Assembly: GCF_900182565.1 (NCBI RefSeq)
Contig: NZ_FXTI01000001.1
Coordinates: 248,001 to 312,000 of the forward strand
Reading direction: 5' to 3'
DNA from: Melghirimyces algeriensis
GTDB taxonomy: Bacteria; Bacillota; Bacilli; Thermoactinomycetales; DSM-45169
DNA: 64,000 nucleotides
A program made the position numbers and the translations under genes. Below the pieces are notes generated by a model that saw only the letters and a list, made by a program, of their open reading frames with translations, was not told the DNA's origin and did not search any database. Position 1 is the stretch's first letter, and each line of letters starts with the position of its first letter. This document shows, one piece after another, positions 50,710-59,030 of this stretch.

Positions 50710-52044
50710 ATGGAGTCGTTTGATCCGATCAGTGTAGGTGAAATCATAAGAAAAGTCAGAAAGGAGAAGGGGTTAAGGTTGGAGGATCTAGCGGATGAGC
50801 ATATCTCTACCGCCACCATCAGCAACGTAGAAAGAGGGATGTCTCAGGTAAGACTTGAAAAGACACATTACATACTTGAGAAGCTGGGCATATCTGCGGA
50901 AGAGCTCCCAAAACATATTTTACGTCAGCAAAAGGCGCAAAATCATGTTCAATTTGTGCTAGATATAGCGGAGTCTCTATCAAAAATGGGACAAGCGGAT
51001 AAATCGTTTAGGATTCTTAAAGGCATCAACCTAACGGACGATCATCCCTGTGTTCCAACCTTTCATTGGCTTTTGGGTAGCTATTATCTATCAAAAAGTA
51101 AATTTAAAAAAGCGGAGCAGTGTTTTCATAACGCGATCAGGATCTCAACAAAAGGGGAATTTTCTGAAAAAACAAACATTGGAGCGCATTCCTTCAAAGA
51201 TCTTGGACGATGCAGTTACTATCAAAATGAATTACAACAAGCTATTGTCTATACAGATAGCGGACTGGGTGCCTACAATCCAGAAGGGGAAAGGAGGTAT
51301 GTAAAATATATCCTACTCAGAAACAAAGCGATTTACCTTGAGAGGCTTGGCAGAACGATTGAAGCATTAAAAATCGTTCAAGATGTATGGGATGAGATCG
51401 ATCAGATTCAACATTCTGAAACCGTGCTTTCGTTTTACTGGTTAAAGGCTGAGCTGATGAGGAAATCAAGTGCGTTCCAGGATGCCATACAAACGGCTCA
51501 AGAGGGTCTGCGTATAGCCAGTTTAAACAACATTCAAGACTCCAGCGTCGATTTATGGGTAACTCTTGCCGGAAGCTACTCCGCCTTGAAAGATTGGGAA
51601 AAGGCAGAGATATGTTTTGAGATTGCAATGGATTTGTCCGAGGAGAAAGATAATAGATATATCAGATCATGTATACAATTAGCCGAATTATATAAAAAGA
51701 AAGGGGAGTGGGGAAAATCGGAAGAAAATTTAATCAAAGCGATTTATAAAGCTGAAAAGTATAACTGTAGTTTTTATCTCGCGGACGCATTGTTATCCAT
51801 GGGAGAACTTCATTTAAGTAGGGGTCGAAAGGTCGAAGCGGTGGATCAGTTGAGAGAAGCGATCGACCTGGCTGAGTATTATGGTTATGCCGATAAGGAG
51901 TATAAAGCATGGTATAAGCTGGCGCAAGCATATGAGAATATTAATCAGAAAGAATTTGAAACTTGTACCAGGAATATGTATAGAGTACAGAGAAAAATCA
52001 ATGAAAGGTGGAAAAGAAATGAAATTAGCTGGAGTGTTATTTGA
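50710..52044 (+). CDS. HTH-TPR transcriptional regulator (RRNPP-like)
   Basis: An N-terminal Xre-type helix-turn-helix (about residues 10-65: VGEIIRKVRKEKGLRLEDLA, then STATISNVERGMSQV) is followed by about eight tetratricopeptide repeats to the end (for example YYLSKSKFKKAEQCFHNAI, SYSALKDWEKAEICFEIAMD, MGELHLSRGRKVEAVDQLRE). This is the layout of PlcR, NprR, Rgg-like and other peptide-responsive regulators of the RRNPP group, though 444 residues is long. GAGGAGGATC precedes the ATG. The gene is more AT-rich than its neighbours, which suggests acquisition. A micro-ORF overlaps its 3' end. Confidence 0.82.
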   Translation: MESFDPISVGEIIRKVRKEKGLRLEDLADEHISTATISNVERGMSQVRLEKTHYILEKLGISAEELPKHILRQQKAQNHVQFVLDIAESLSKMGQADKSFRILKGINLTDDHPCVPTFHWLLGSYYLSKSKFKKAEQCFHNAIRISTKGEFSEKTNIGAHSFKDLGRCSYYQNELQQAIVYTDSGLGAYNPEGERRYVKYILLRNKAIYLERLGRTIEALKIVQDVWDEIDQIQHSETVLSFYWLKAELMRKSSAFQDAIQTAQEGLRIASLNNIQDSSVDLWVTLAGSYSALKDWEKAEICFEIAMDLSEEKDNRYIRSCIQLAELYKKKGEWGKSEENLIKAIYKAEKYNCSFYLADALLSMGELHLSRGRKVEAVDQLREAIDLAEYYGYADKEYKAWYKLAQAYENINQKEFETCTRNMYRVQRKINERWKRNEISWSVI

Positions 52045-52093
52045 AGAAAATCAACTGTATTGGAGTAAAACAGAAAGCAGCGAACCAGGCTAA
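52019..52093 (+). CDS. Micro-ORF overlapping the regulator (candidate signal peptide precursor)
   Basis: 24 codons, MKLAGVLFEENQLYWSKTES and four more residues, starting within the last codons of the HTH-TPR gene. AAAGGTGG lies 9 bases before the ATG. Cognate peptides of RRNPP regulators are encoded in exactly this position. Against it: only the first eight residues are hydrophobic, so a normal secretion signal is missing. A terminator follows 3 bases after the stop. Confidence 0.4.
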   Translation: MKLAGVLFEENQLYWSKTESSEPG

Positions 52094-52096
52094 GCA

Positions 52097-52133
52097 AGTC
52101 CGCAAGGTTTATCCTTGCGGACTGTTGTTATTG
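52097..52133 (+). terminator. Terminator after the HTH-TPR regulator unit
   Basis: AGTCCGCAAGG and CCTTGCGGACT form an 11-bp perfect stem with loop TTTAT, followed by GTTGTTATT. Confidence 0.85.
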
Positions 52134-52177
52134 TACACTTTCCCAGCTATTCGTTACAAAACCTAGAAATTTTTCGG

Positions 52178-52927
52178 TTATACTTGTTCTGTCAAAATAA
52201 GAGGTTTTCCGTTCTGGATGGCGAGGGTATGTTCATACTGTGCTGAGAGACTTCCGTCCACGGTTCTGGCAGTCCATCCGTCATCGTCCAATGTCACTTT
52301 TCGGGAACCGACATTTAACATGGGCTCAATGGTAAACACCATACCTTCGCGGATCAACTCCCCGCTGTGAATCGGGCCGAAGTGGGGGACGGCGGGGGGT
52401 TCATGGATTTTCTGTCCAATTCCATGACCGACAAATTCTTGAACCACGGAAAAGCCTGCTTTTTTTGCGATCTCTTGAATGGCGTGGGAAATATGACCGA
52501 TTCGGTTGCCGGGTTTTGCTTGGGAAATTCCGGCTTTCAGTGCCGCGAGCGTTGTCTTCATCAGATGGTCCGCTGTTTTGGATATTTTTCCCACAGCATA
52601 GGACCAAGCGGAATCGGCCAGCCAACCATCTTTGTTTACGACAAAATCGATGGTGACAATGTCTCCCTCTTTCAGTGGAATATCGTTTGGAATCCCATGA
52701 CAAATGACATCGTTGACAGACGCACAAATGGCATTGGGATAACCCATATATCCTTTCTGTTCAGCCGTTGCACCATATTGCTTCAAGTACTTCTCCACAA
52801 AACGATCAATTTCCAGAGTGGAGACACCTGGACGAATTCGCTTGGAAATCTGCTGATGGCATGCAGCCAAAATCTTTCCTGCCCGGTGCATGGCTTTGAT
52901 CTGTTCTGGCGTTTTGATATCGCTCAT
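52178..52927 (-). CDS. map: Methionine aminopeptidase, type I
   Basis: Removes N-terminal methionine from new proteins. The pita-bread fold metal ligands are intact: ASVNDVICHGIP, VTIDFVVNKDGWLADSAW (two Asp), GHGIGQKIHEPP (His), MVFTIEPM (Glu) and QYEHTLAI (Glu). 249 residues. AGGAGAGGAG precedes the ATG. It is a single gene here, away from the usual ribosomal-protein cluster, so it may be a second map paralogue. Confidence 0.94.
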   Translation of the reverse strand: MSDIKTPEQIKAMHRAGKILAACHQQISKRIRPGVSTLEIDRFVEKYLKQYGATAEQKGYMGYPNAICASVNDVICHGIPNDIPLKEGDIVTIDFVVNKDGWLADSAWSYAVGKISKTADHLMKTTLAALKAGISQAKPGNRIGHISHAIQEIAKKAGFSVVQEFVGHGIGQKIHEPPAVPHFGPIHSGELIREGMVFTIEPMLNVGSRKVTLDDDGWTARTVDGSLSAQYEHTLAIQNGKPLILTEQV

Positions 52928-53093
52928 TGTCTGCTCCTCTCCTGATTCAAGGATGTATTTTAAATATATGTGATCGATTGACGTATTGGCATTCAGATTT
53001 TTCTTCTGTAGCTTGATATCTCTCTGAAAAATCTGTTGCAGTCAGGGATCGGGATTTTAGTAGCGAGCTGGTGGACGGTGAATCAGGAAGAAA

Positions 53094-53236
53094 ACAGAAG
53101 CTCATGTTGAGATTTATGACAAAGTGGTGAAGGGACAATTTCCGTTTCCGCATCTCTTTCCTCCAGCATGGAAGTGGAAGGTGTCCGCTTCAACCCCCTC
53201 TTAGTATCTTTGTCGGCAGTCTTATGTTCTTTTTTA
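53094..53236 (-). repeat. Modular repeat family, copy C (central hairpin block deleted)
   Basis: On the minus strand it reads GACTGCCGACAAAGATACTA, AGAGGGGGTTGAAGCGGACA, CCTTCCACTTCC.TGCTGGAG, then AAGAGATGCGGA and CACCACTTTGTCAT. Compared with copy B, the 110 bases between the two GAGGGGG direct repeats are missing and a single GAGGGGG remains, as expected from deletion between them. Around it, 52928-53093 and 53237-53530 are AT-rich and I see no gene there. Confidence 0.75.
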
Positions 53237-53536
53237 TAAATATTTACAGTAAAATACAATCTTGTGATCGCCTTATTGGAAGACCGAAGAAGCGCCTTTG
53301 CACCTACATTGGTGAGCCAGGGGTTTTCTTATAAGCTGTTCATATTGTTATCTGAATTATATGAAATTAATTAATGTATATATATAAAGGGAAAAAAGCC
53401 GGAGTGGTGGTCATTATCTTAAAAACCATGCTAAAATTATGTTAGGATTGTATAGGACAATAGAAGATTTTATTCAAAGATAGGGAATGTTTTTTTGTTC
53501 GCATTTATTTTGCGTTTTTATAGGAAGGAGGTGATG

Positions 53537-53575
53537 ATGTCAAAGTGTCCGTATTCATCAGGGTTGAACCGGTAA
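53537..53575 (+). CDS. Possible 12-codon leader peptide before the sensor kinase
   Basis: A near-perfect ribosome-binding site GGAAGGAGGTGA (53523-53534) is followed by ATGTCAAAGTGTCC, encoding MSKCPYSSGLNR then TAA. The kinase gene begins 6 bases later and has no good site of its own, so the strong site may act through translational coupling. Product too short to evaluate. Confidence 0.35.
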   Translation: MSKCPYSSGLNR

Positions 53576-53581
53576 GCTTTA

Positions 53582-55492
53582 ATGGGTGGATGGTTACATA
53601 ATCCCGGCATATTTTTAAAGAGTATAAAAAGAATGGCGGTATTAATTCAAATGAAATGGCAGAATTGGTTGGAACGTACAAGCCGATGGTCTGTCGTCTT
53701 TTTTGCTTGGTGTCTGGCTTTCATTGATATTCTGGAAAAGCCTGATACAAGCTGGAGCCTGCTCCATTTGATCACTTTATCGGCTCTGTTGATGTTTACT
53801 GAATTTTTCCCTTTCCCAGGTCATGAGGGACGGGTGACGGTTCACTTTCCATTTTTATTTACGCTCACTTCCATGTTTTCACCCGGTCTGGCTGGAACTG
53901 TTTATGCAGTCATTATATTGACCGTAACCTGGGTTAAAAAGCATTCCCTGTATCGGGGGGCTTTTCGAAGCGGATATACCATCCTGGGACTTTACGGGGT
54001 TCAACTGTTTCTTACAACAGTGGGTATTTCATGGATCAATCAAGGTGGAATCGTTTTTCCTGTCCTTGCTTTGACCGGATGTGTTGTTGTATTTGAGGGT
54101 GTTAGCAAAGGGATTCGGGATGGAGTGGAATTTCTTCGCTATCGTCCGCGGCAATCCAGACTGTGGTTGGCTAACTGGCGTCTGGAGACCAGTGCGGCTT
54201 TATTGTCTCTCGTCTATATCCTTGCTTACTATGGAATGCTCCATGAAGGCAGAGAGACAGACCCCATGAGCATTTTGTTCTTCTATGCCCCCCTTGCAGC
54301 GTTTGCCGTTCTATCCAATGTCATTGTGAAATTGACCCGGAAAGAACGCAAGCTGGAGCTGTTGTTTCTTTTAACCACTGATATCAATAAAAACCTTGAC
54401 TTAAGAAAGGTCATGGAAAAAACGCTTCTCCCATTATCCAAGATGATCCCATACAGTTATGGAATGTTTTATCTTTTAAAAAATGACCGTCTCTCTCCGG
54501 CCGTAACTGCCGGGGACGTCCCTAAACATATGCGGAAGCATAAGCTCCCTTTAAATCAAGGGATCAGTGGTTGGGTGGCAGCTCACGGAGTGGCTGCTCT
54601 GGTTCACAATACCAAGTTGGACCCGCGGTGTAACGATGATCTGAAAGAGTGGGAAGAAGTACGTTCCATACTCTCAGTTCCCTTGAAAATGGATGGTGAA
54701 GTTCTGGGAGTGATTACGTTGGGAAAAACAGAGGAGCGTGCATTTGAAGAGGTGGATCTTACATTCCTCCAAGTATTGGCCAGTCAATCCGTTGTCGCGA
54801 TAAAAAATTCCCGGCTGGTAGAGGAAAGGGAACGGCGGGTAGTGGCTGAGGAAAGAAACCGCCTTGCCAGAGATATTCACGATGGAATCGCTCAGTCCTT
54901 TGCCGGTGTACTAATGAAAGTGGATTCATCTTTAAAGGTCTTGGATTCCCAGCCGGAAAAGGTGCGTGAATGGTTGGAGGAAAGCCGGATCAAGCTCCGG
55001 GATGGGCTGAAAGAGATTCGTTATTCCATCACTGCGTTGCGTCCTTCTCCAGCGGCTAAGATCGGGTTGATTCCATCGCTGCGCCGACGGGTTGAAGCTT
55101 TTGAAAACGAAACAGGAGCCGAAGGTATTTTTGAAAAGATCGGGGAAGAACAACCTCTCTCTGAAGATGTACAGGAAACGGTGTATATGGTCTGCCATGA
55201 GGCTCTTTCCAATGCGGCAAAGCACGCGAAAGCAAGTGTTGTTCGGGTTTGTCTGGAATATCGTTCTGAAGAACTATGTTTGACCGTGACCGATGACGGG
55301 GTTGGCTTTTCCCTGGCCAAGGCTGTTTTTAAAGCGGAAGCCCAGAAGCGTTATGGCATTGTGGGTATGAATGAACGGGCACAGAAGCTGGGGGCAGCGT
55401 TACAGTTTGAGAGTGAGGAAGGAAAAGGAACCCGTGTAATTCTGACCATACCGATTGGAGAAGAGGAGGAGGCGGCCGTCCATGCCCATTAA
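53582..55492 (+). CDS. NarL-type sensor histidine kinase with membrane sensor and GAF domain
   Basis: Receives an unknown signal and phosphorylates the response regulator encoded just after it. The N-terminal 250 residues contain about six to seven hydrophobic helices (MASE-like), then a GAF domain (about 265-410, LLFLLTTDINKNLDLRKVME to VVAIKNSRLV), the HisKA_3 box ERNRLARDIHDGIAQSFAGV with the phospho-acceptor His, and a HATPase domain with HEALSNAAKHAKAS, VTDDGVGF and GKGTRVIL. 636 residues if it starts at ATG 53582; a later ATG 53632 is also possible. It overlaps the regulator gene by 11 bases. Confidence 0.88.
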   Translation: MGGWLHNPGIFLKSIKRMAVLIQMKWQNWLERTSRWSVVFFAWCLAFIDILEKPDTSWSLLHLITLSALLMFTEFFPFPGHEGRVTVHFPFLFTLTSMFSPGLAGTVYAVIILTVTWVKKHSLYRGAFRSGYTILGLYGVQLFLTTVGISWINQGGIVFPVLALTGCVVVFEGVSKGIRDGVEFLRYRPRQSRLWLANWRLETSAALLSLVYILAYYGMLHEGRETDPMSILFFYAPLAAFAVLSNVIVKLTRKERKLELLFLLTTDINKNLDLRKVMEKTLLPLSKMIPYSYGMFYLLKNDRLSPAVTAGDVPKHMRKHKLPLNQGISGWVAAHGVAALVHNTKLDPRCNDDLKEWEEVRSILSVPLKMDGEVLGVITLGKTEERAFEEVDLTFLQVLASQSVVAIKNSRLVEERERRVVAEERNRLARDIHDGIAQSFAGVLMKVDSSLKVLDSQPEKVREWLEESRIKLRDGLKEIRYSITALRPSPAAKIGLIPSLRRRVEAFENETGAEGIFEKIGEEQPLSEDVQETVYMVCHEALSNAAKHAKASVVRVCLEYRSEELCLTVTDDGVGFSLAKAVFKAEAQKRYGIVGMNERAQKLGAALQFESEEGKGTRVILTIPIGEEEEAAVHAH

Positions 55493-56132
55493 CGTATTAT
55501 TGGTGGACGACCATGCAATTTTAAGGGACGGGTTGTCCAGTATTATCAGCCTGGAAGAGGACATGGAAGTCGTCGGTCAGGCCGATAGCGGAGCAGAATC
55601 GATCGAGCTGATAGAAAAACTTAATCCTGATGTGGTGTTAATGGATATTAACATGCCAGGGATGAGCGGTGTGGAAGCGATTCGTCGGATTCGGGCCAAA
55701 AACTTGAAAGTGGCTGTGTTGGTGTTAACCATGTTTGATCGGGATGAATATCTTTATGAGTCCATCCGAGCAGGGGCGACAGGTTATTTGTTGAAGGATG
55801 CCCCTTCATCCGACGTTATTGATGCCATCCGTTCCGCATATCGCGGAGAATCCACCTTACATCCGGTGATGGCACGAAAGCTTTTAGATAATATCAGTGG
55901 GGGAAAAAAGACAGAGAGCGGTACCAATGAGGATTCCCTGACACCGCGGGAACTGGATGTTCTGAATTTAATGGTGAAGGGTCTTTCCAATAAGGAAATT
56001 GCAGAACAATTGTTTATCAGTGACAAGACAGTGAAGATTCATGTCAGCAATATATTGAAGAAGCTTCGGGTGAAAAGCCGTTCTCAGGCGATTATCTATG
56101 CGATCCAGCATGAATTGGTTCTGTTGGATTGA
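55482..56132 (+). CDS. NarL/FixJ-family response regulator
   Basis: Receiver domain with acidic pocket LLVDDHAILRDGL, phospho-acceptor Asp in DVVLMDINMPGMSG and the Lys loop GATGYLLKDA; then a LuxR-type helix-turn-helix LTPRELDVLNLMVKGLSNKE and SDKTVKIHVSNILKKL. 216 residues. ATG 55482 follows GGAGGAGG within the end of the kinase gene. Partner of that kinase; targets unknown. Confidence 0.94.
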   Translation: MPINVLLVDDHAILRDGLSSIISLEEDMEVVGQADSGAESIELIEKLNPDVVLMDINMPGMSGVEAIRRIRAKNLKVAVLVLTMFDRDEYLYESIRAGATGYLLKDAPSSDVIDAIRSAYRGESTLHPVMARKLLDNISGGKKTESGTNEDSLTPRELDVLNLMVKGLSNKEIAEQLFISDKTVKIHVSNILKKLRVKSRSQAIIYAIQHELVLLD

Positions 56133-56137
56133 TGATA

Positions 56138-56186
56138 ACCAAAAACCGACCGGGATGTAAGTCCGGGTCGGTTTTTGGTTTTATTT
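56138..56186 (+). terminator. Bidirectional terminator between two-component genes and ABC permease
   Basis: ACCAAAAACCGACC and GGTCGGTTTTTGGT form a 14-bp perfect stem, with T-runs on both strands. Confidence 0.9.
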
Positions 56187-57010
56187 TATCGATGACGAAG
56201 GAGATATCTTTCCAGACGGGAAACGAGAAGATACATGATGGTGGCCAGAAAGGCAACAATTAACAGACTCAGTAGTACCAGAGTCAGGTTGAACACTTGA
56301 AAACCGTAAATAATCAAGTGCCCCAGCCCATTCTTGGAGACCAAAAATTCGCCGACGATTACTCCCACCCAAGCCAGCCCGACGTTTACCTTTAAAGCGG
56401 AGATCAGGTCAGGAATACAAGCGGGGAATATGATTCTGCAAAACAATTGCCGTCGATTGGCGCCGAAAGCACGGGCCAGTTTAAGATAATCATGGTTGAC
56501 GCTTTGAAAACTGTTGTAAATCACCATGGCGGTAATAATGACGGTGATGGCGATTCCCATGGCCAGAATGGAAGCGAATCCCGCGCCGACAGTCACAATA
56601 AAAAGCGGTCCCAAGGCTACTTTTGGCATGCTGTTAAGAACAACCAGATAAGGTTCCAGTACCCTGGAAAGAAACGGGGATGCCCAGATCAGTGTGGCTA
56701 AACCTGTTCCAGCTGCCGTGCCCAATATAAATCCGGCCATTGTTTCCAAAACAGTTATACCGATATCTTGATAAAATGCAGGGTCTGTACTCATTTGGAG
56801 GAAAAGTGTCCAAATCCGAACAGGGCTGCTGAAGATGAAAGGATCGATCCATCCTTGGCGAGAGCTGATCTCCCACCCGGTGATCAGAAGGATGAAGAGG
56901 GTTAACCGGGTGATATGGACCCCAAGTTGTCTTAATCGGTGTTTACGCAGATACCTGGCGTGAAGATTTGATTTTGCCCCCCGCGTGAGTCGGGTGTTTA
57001 ACCACTTCAT
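56186..57010 (-). CDS. ABC transporter permease, SsuC/TauC type
   Basis: Membrane channel for a nitrate/sulfonate/thiamine-precursor class importer. Six hydrophobic helices; the EAA loop DYLKLARAFGANRRQLFCRI followed by FPACIPDLISALK lies near residues 180-212. 274 residues. Its ATG shares one base with the stop of the ATPase gene upstream (TGATG), so the two are coupled. Confidence 0.9.
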   Translation of the reverse strand: MKWLNTRLTRGAKSNLHARYLRKHRLRQLGVHITRLTLFILLITGWEISSRQGWIDPFIFSSPVRIWTLFLQMSTDPAFYQDIGITVLETMAGFILGTAAGTGLATLIWASPFLSRVLEPYLVVLNSMPKVALGPLFIVTVGAGFASILAMGIAITVIITAMVIYNSFQSVNHDYLKLARAFGANRRQLFCRIIFPACIPDLISALKVNVGLAWVGVIVGEFLVSKNGLGHLIIYGFQVFNLTLVLLSLLIVAFLATIMYLLVSRLERYLLRHR

Positions 57011-57777
57011 CACCGTTCCATCTCCTTCCACAAATCATTAAGTAGAGGGCGGAAAGAGGATTTGCTTCGAGATTCAAGCGGAGCGGCGCTTTGCAATTCT
57101 TTTGGCACCTTCAATGTATGACGGATGGTTCCCGGTTGACCCCCCATAACCAGAATGGTATCCGACAAAGCCAAAGCTTCTTCCAAATCATGCGTGACCA
57201 ACAGCACAGTCATTTTCCGTTTGCTCAAAACATTCATCAACAATTCTTCAAGGTAAATCTTATTTTGATAATCGACAGCGGAAAAGGGCTCATCTAACAG
57301 CAATATATCAGGTTGTACGGCCAATGTTCGCACAAGAGCCACACGTTGTCTCATTCCTCCGGAAAGTTGTGAAGGGAGTAACTTCAGCGTGTGTCCCAAT
57401 CCGAGTTCTTGCAATAAGGCGCGGGCACGGCTTTTGGTTCGTTCACTCTTCTGTCTGCGAAATTCCAGACCGAGTGTAATATTGTCCTCGACGGTTCGCC
57501 AGTCCAGCAAGCAATCTTGTTGGAGCATATATCCCAGTCGGTTGGAAGGGGCAAGCACTTTCTCCCCGAAAATTCGCAATGTGCCTGAAGTAGGTGGTAT
57601 CAGACCGGCCACCAATGACAGGATGGTGCTTTTCCCACATCCGCTGGAACCTACCAGACTGACAAACTCTCCATGTCGAATCTGAAAAGTGATGGGATTC
57701 ACAGCATGAATTTCGTCCTGTATGCTTAAGTAGGTTTTGGTAATGCGTTTTGCTTCGATGGCAATCGGTTCGCTCAC
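57010..57777 (-). CDS. ABC transporter ATP-binding protein, SsuB/TauB type
   Basis: ATPase of the same importer. Walker A GSSGCGKST, Q-loop LQQDCLLDWRTVEDN, signature LSGGMRQRVALVRTL, Walker B ILLLDEPFSAVD and H-loop VTHDLEEAL are intact. GTG 57777 is taken as start since GAAGGAGGGGGG lies 3-9 bases upstream; an ATG 21 bases earlier overlaps that site. 255 residues. Confidence 0.92.
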   Translation of the reverse strand: MSEPIAIEAKRITKTYLSIQDEIHAVNPITFQIRHGEFVSLVGSSGCGKSTILSLVAGLIPPTSGTLRIFGEKVLAPSNRLGYMLQQDCLLDWRTVEDNITLGLEFRRQKSERTKSRARALLQELGLGHTLKLLPSQLSGGMRQRVALVRTLAVQPDILLLDEPFSAVDYQNKIYLEELLMNVLSKRKMTVLLVTHDLEEALALSDTILVMGGQPGTIRHTLKVPKELQSAAPLESRSKSSFRPLLNDLWKEMER

Positions 57778-57803
57778 GGTCCCCCCTCCTTCTGACATAT
57801 CGA

Positions 57804-58820
57804 TTATGGCTCCTTCTGTATGACTTTTTCGGCGATATTTGTTTGAATGACCGTTTCGTAAGGAACGGAGCTGGGTAACTCACCAGCCTGCTCCATAATC
57901 TGAAGCATGCGTTGATATTCTTTTCGATCTATTAAGGGGTCTGAAGCCCAGGTATTCTGAGACTTGTACCGATGAATCACTTTGATCAGGATGTCTCTAG
58001 AGGTACCTTTGAAATCGGGCTGAATGACATCCGCAATCTCCTCAGCGGAATGCGATTGAACCCAGCGTTGTCCTCGATGGATTGCACGTGTGAACCGCTT
58101 GACCAAATCCGGATGTTTCTCGATATAGTTTTTTTTGCTCATATAGACGGTATAGGGAAGGTTACCGCTGTCTTTGCCAAAGGAAGCCACAACATGTCCG
58201 GTTCCTTCCTGCTCCATTTTGGAAGCAATGGGTTCAAACAACTGAACATAGTCTCCTGTACCAGAGGCAAAGGCACCTCCGAGATTTTTGAAATCCACAT
58301 TTTGTATAATTTTGAGGTCCTTATGAGGTTTTAGACCATTTTTTCGCTGAACGTATTCACTCACCATTTCAGGCATACCGCCTTTGCGTTGTCCGAGAAG
58401 CTCCTTTCCTTTCAGATCATTCCAATCAAACTGTTTGACAGGCTTTCTTGATACGAGAAAACTTCCATCCTTTTGAGTCAGTTGGGCAAAACCGATCACG
58501 GGATGTTGAGCGCCTTGAGCCGAAACATATACAGCTGTTTCTGCACCAGAGAGGGCGATGTCCGCATGGCCGGACAACAAGGCAGTCATTGCTTTGTCGC
58601 CACCAAAGGCGCTGGAAAGTTGTAGATCGATTCCTTCATCTTTGAAAAAGCCTTTGTTGATCGCGACATATTGTGGAGCGTAGAAAATGGAATGGGTGAC
58701 TTCAACCAGGCGAACCGTGTCGGTGTTCTTATCCGATGTGTTATCAAAGCCGCAGGCCGTAACGAGAAGTGTGATGCTGACCATCAAAAGAAAACGGATC
58801 CTTATGGAAGCGGAACGCAT
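57804..58820 (-). CDS. ABC transporter substrate-binding lipoprotein, NMT1/SsuA type
   Basis: Signal peptide with lipobox VTAC (Cys about residue 23) and the NMT1-like fold: VTHSIFYAPQYVAINKGFFK, DEGIDLQL, GHADIALSGAET and a C-terminal helix-rich lobe. First gene of a three-gene operon (binding protein, ATPase, permease). Substrates of this class include sulfonates, taurine, nitrate and pyrimidine precursors of thiamine; nothing here decides between them. No riboswitch is seen upstream. GGGGGGAGA precedes the ATG. Confidence 0.87.
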   Translation of the reverse strand: MRSASIRIRFLLMVSITLLVTACGFDNTSDKNTDTVRLVEVTHSIFYAPQYVAINKGFFKDEGIDLQLSSAFGGDKAMTALLSGHADIALSGAETAVYVSAQGAQHPVIGFAQLTQKDGSFLVSRKPVKQFDWNDLKGKELLGQRKGGMPEMVSEYVQRKNGLKPHKDLKIIQNVDFKNLGGAFASGTGDYVQLFEPIASKMEQEGTGHVVASFGKDSGNLPYTVYMSKKNYIEKHPDLVKRFTRAIHRGQRWVQSHSAEEIADVIQPDFKGTSRDILIKVIHRYKSQNTWASDPLIDRKEYQRMLQIMEQAGELPSSVPYETVIQTNIAEKVIQKEP

Positions 58821-59030
58821 ACAGGTCTCCCCCCGGCAATCATAATGGGCTGATGTATTATATGCCTTGCTTCAAAATGTGTTCACAACCTCCTTTTTAT
58901 CCTGAAGAATAGCCTGTGTTATAATAGGGGATGAATATTTGAGATTTACGGAGTGTAGCGGAGCCGTTGGATTGGATCTCCGGCGATTGTGGACCGGACA
59001 AGAACGGCTGGATAGAACGGGGTGAAACCT

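Noticed and set aside
41853..52164. 15-base identity TTCGTTACAAAACCT at 41853 and 52150 as a shared regulatory site
   Set aside because: One copy is upstream of femX, the other lies downstream of map in the intergenic region; no common context, so probably chance.
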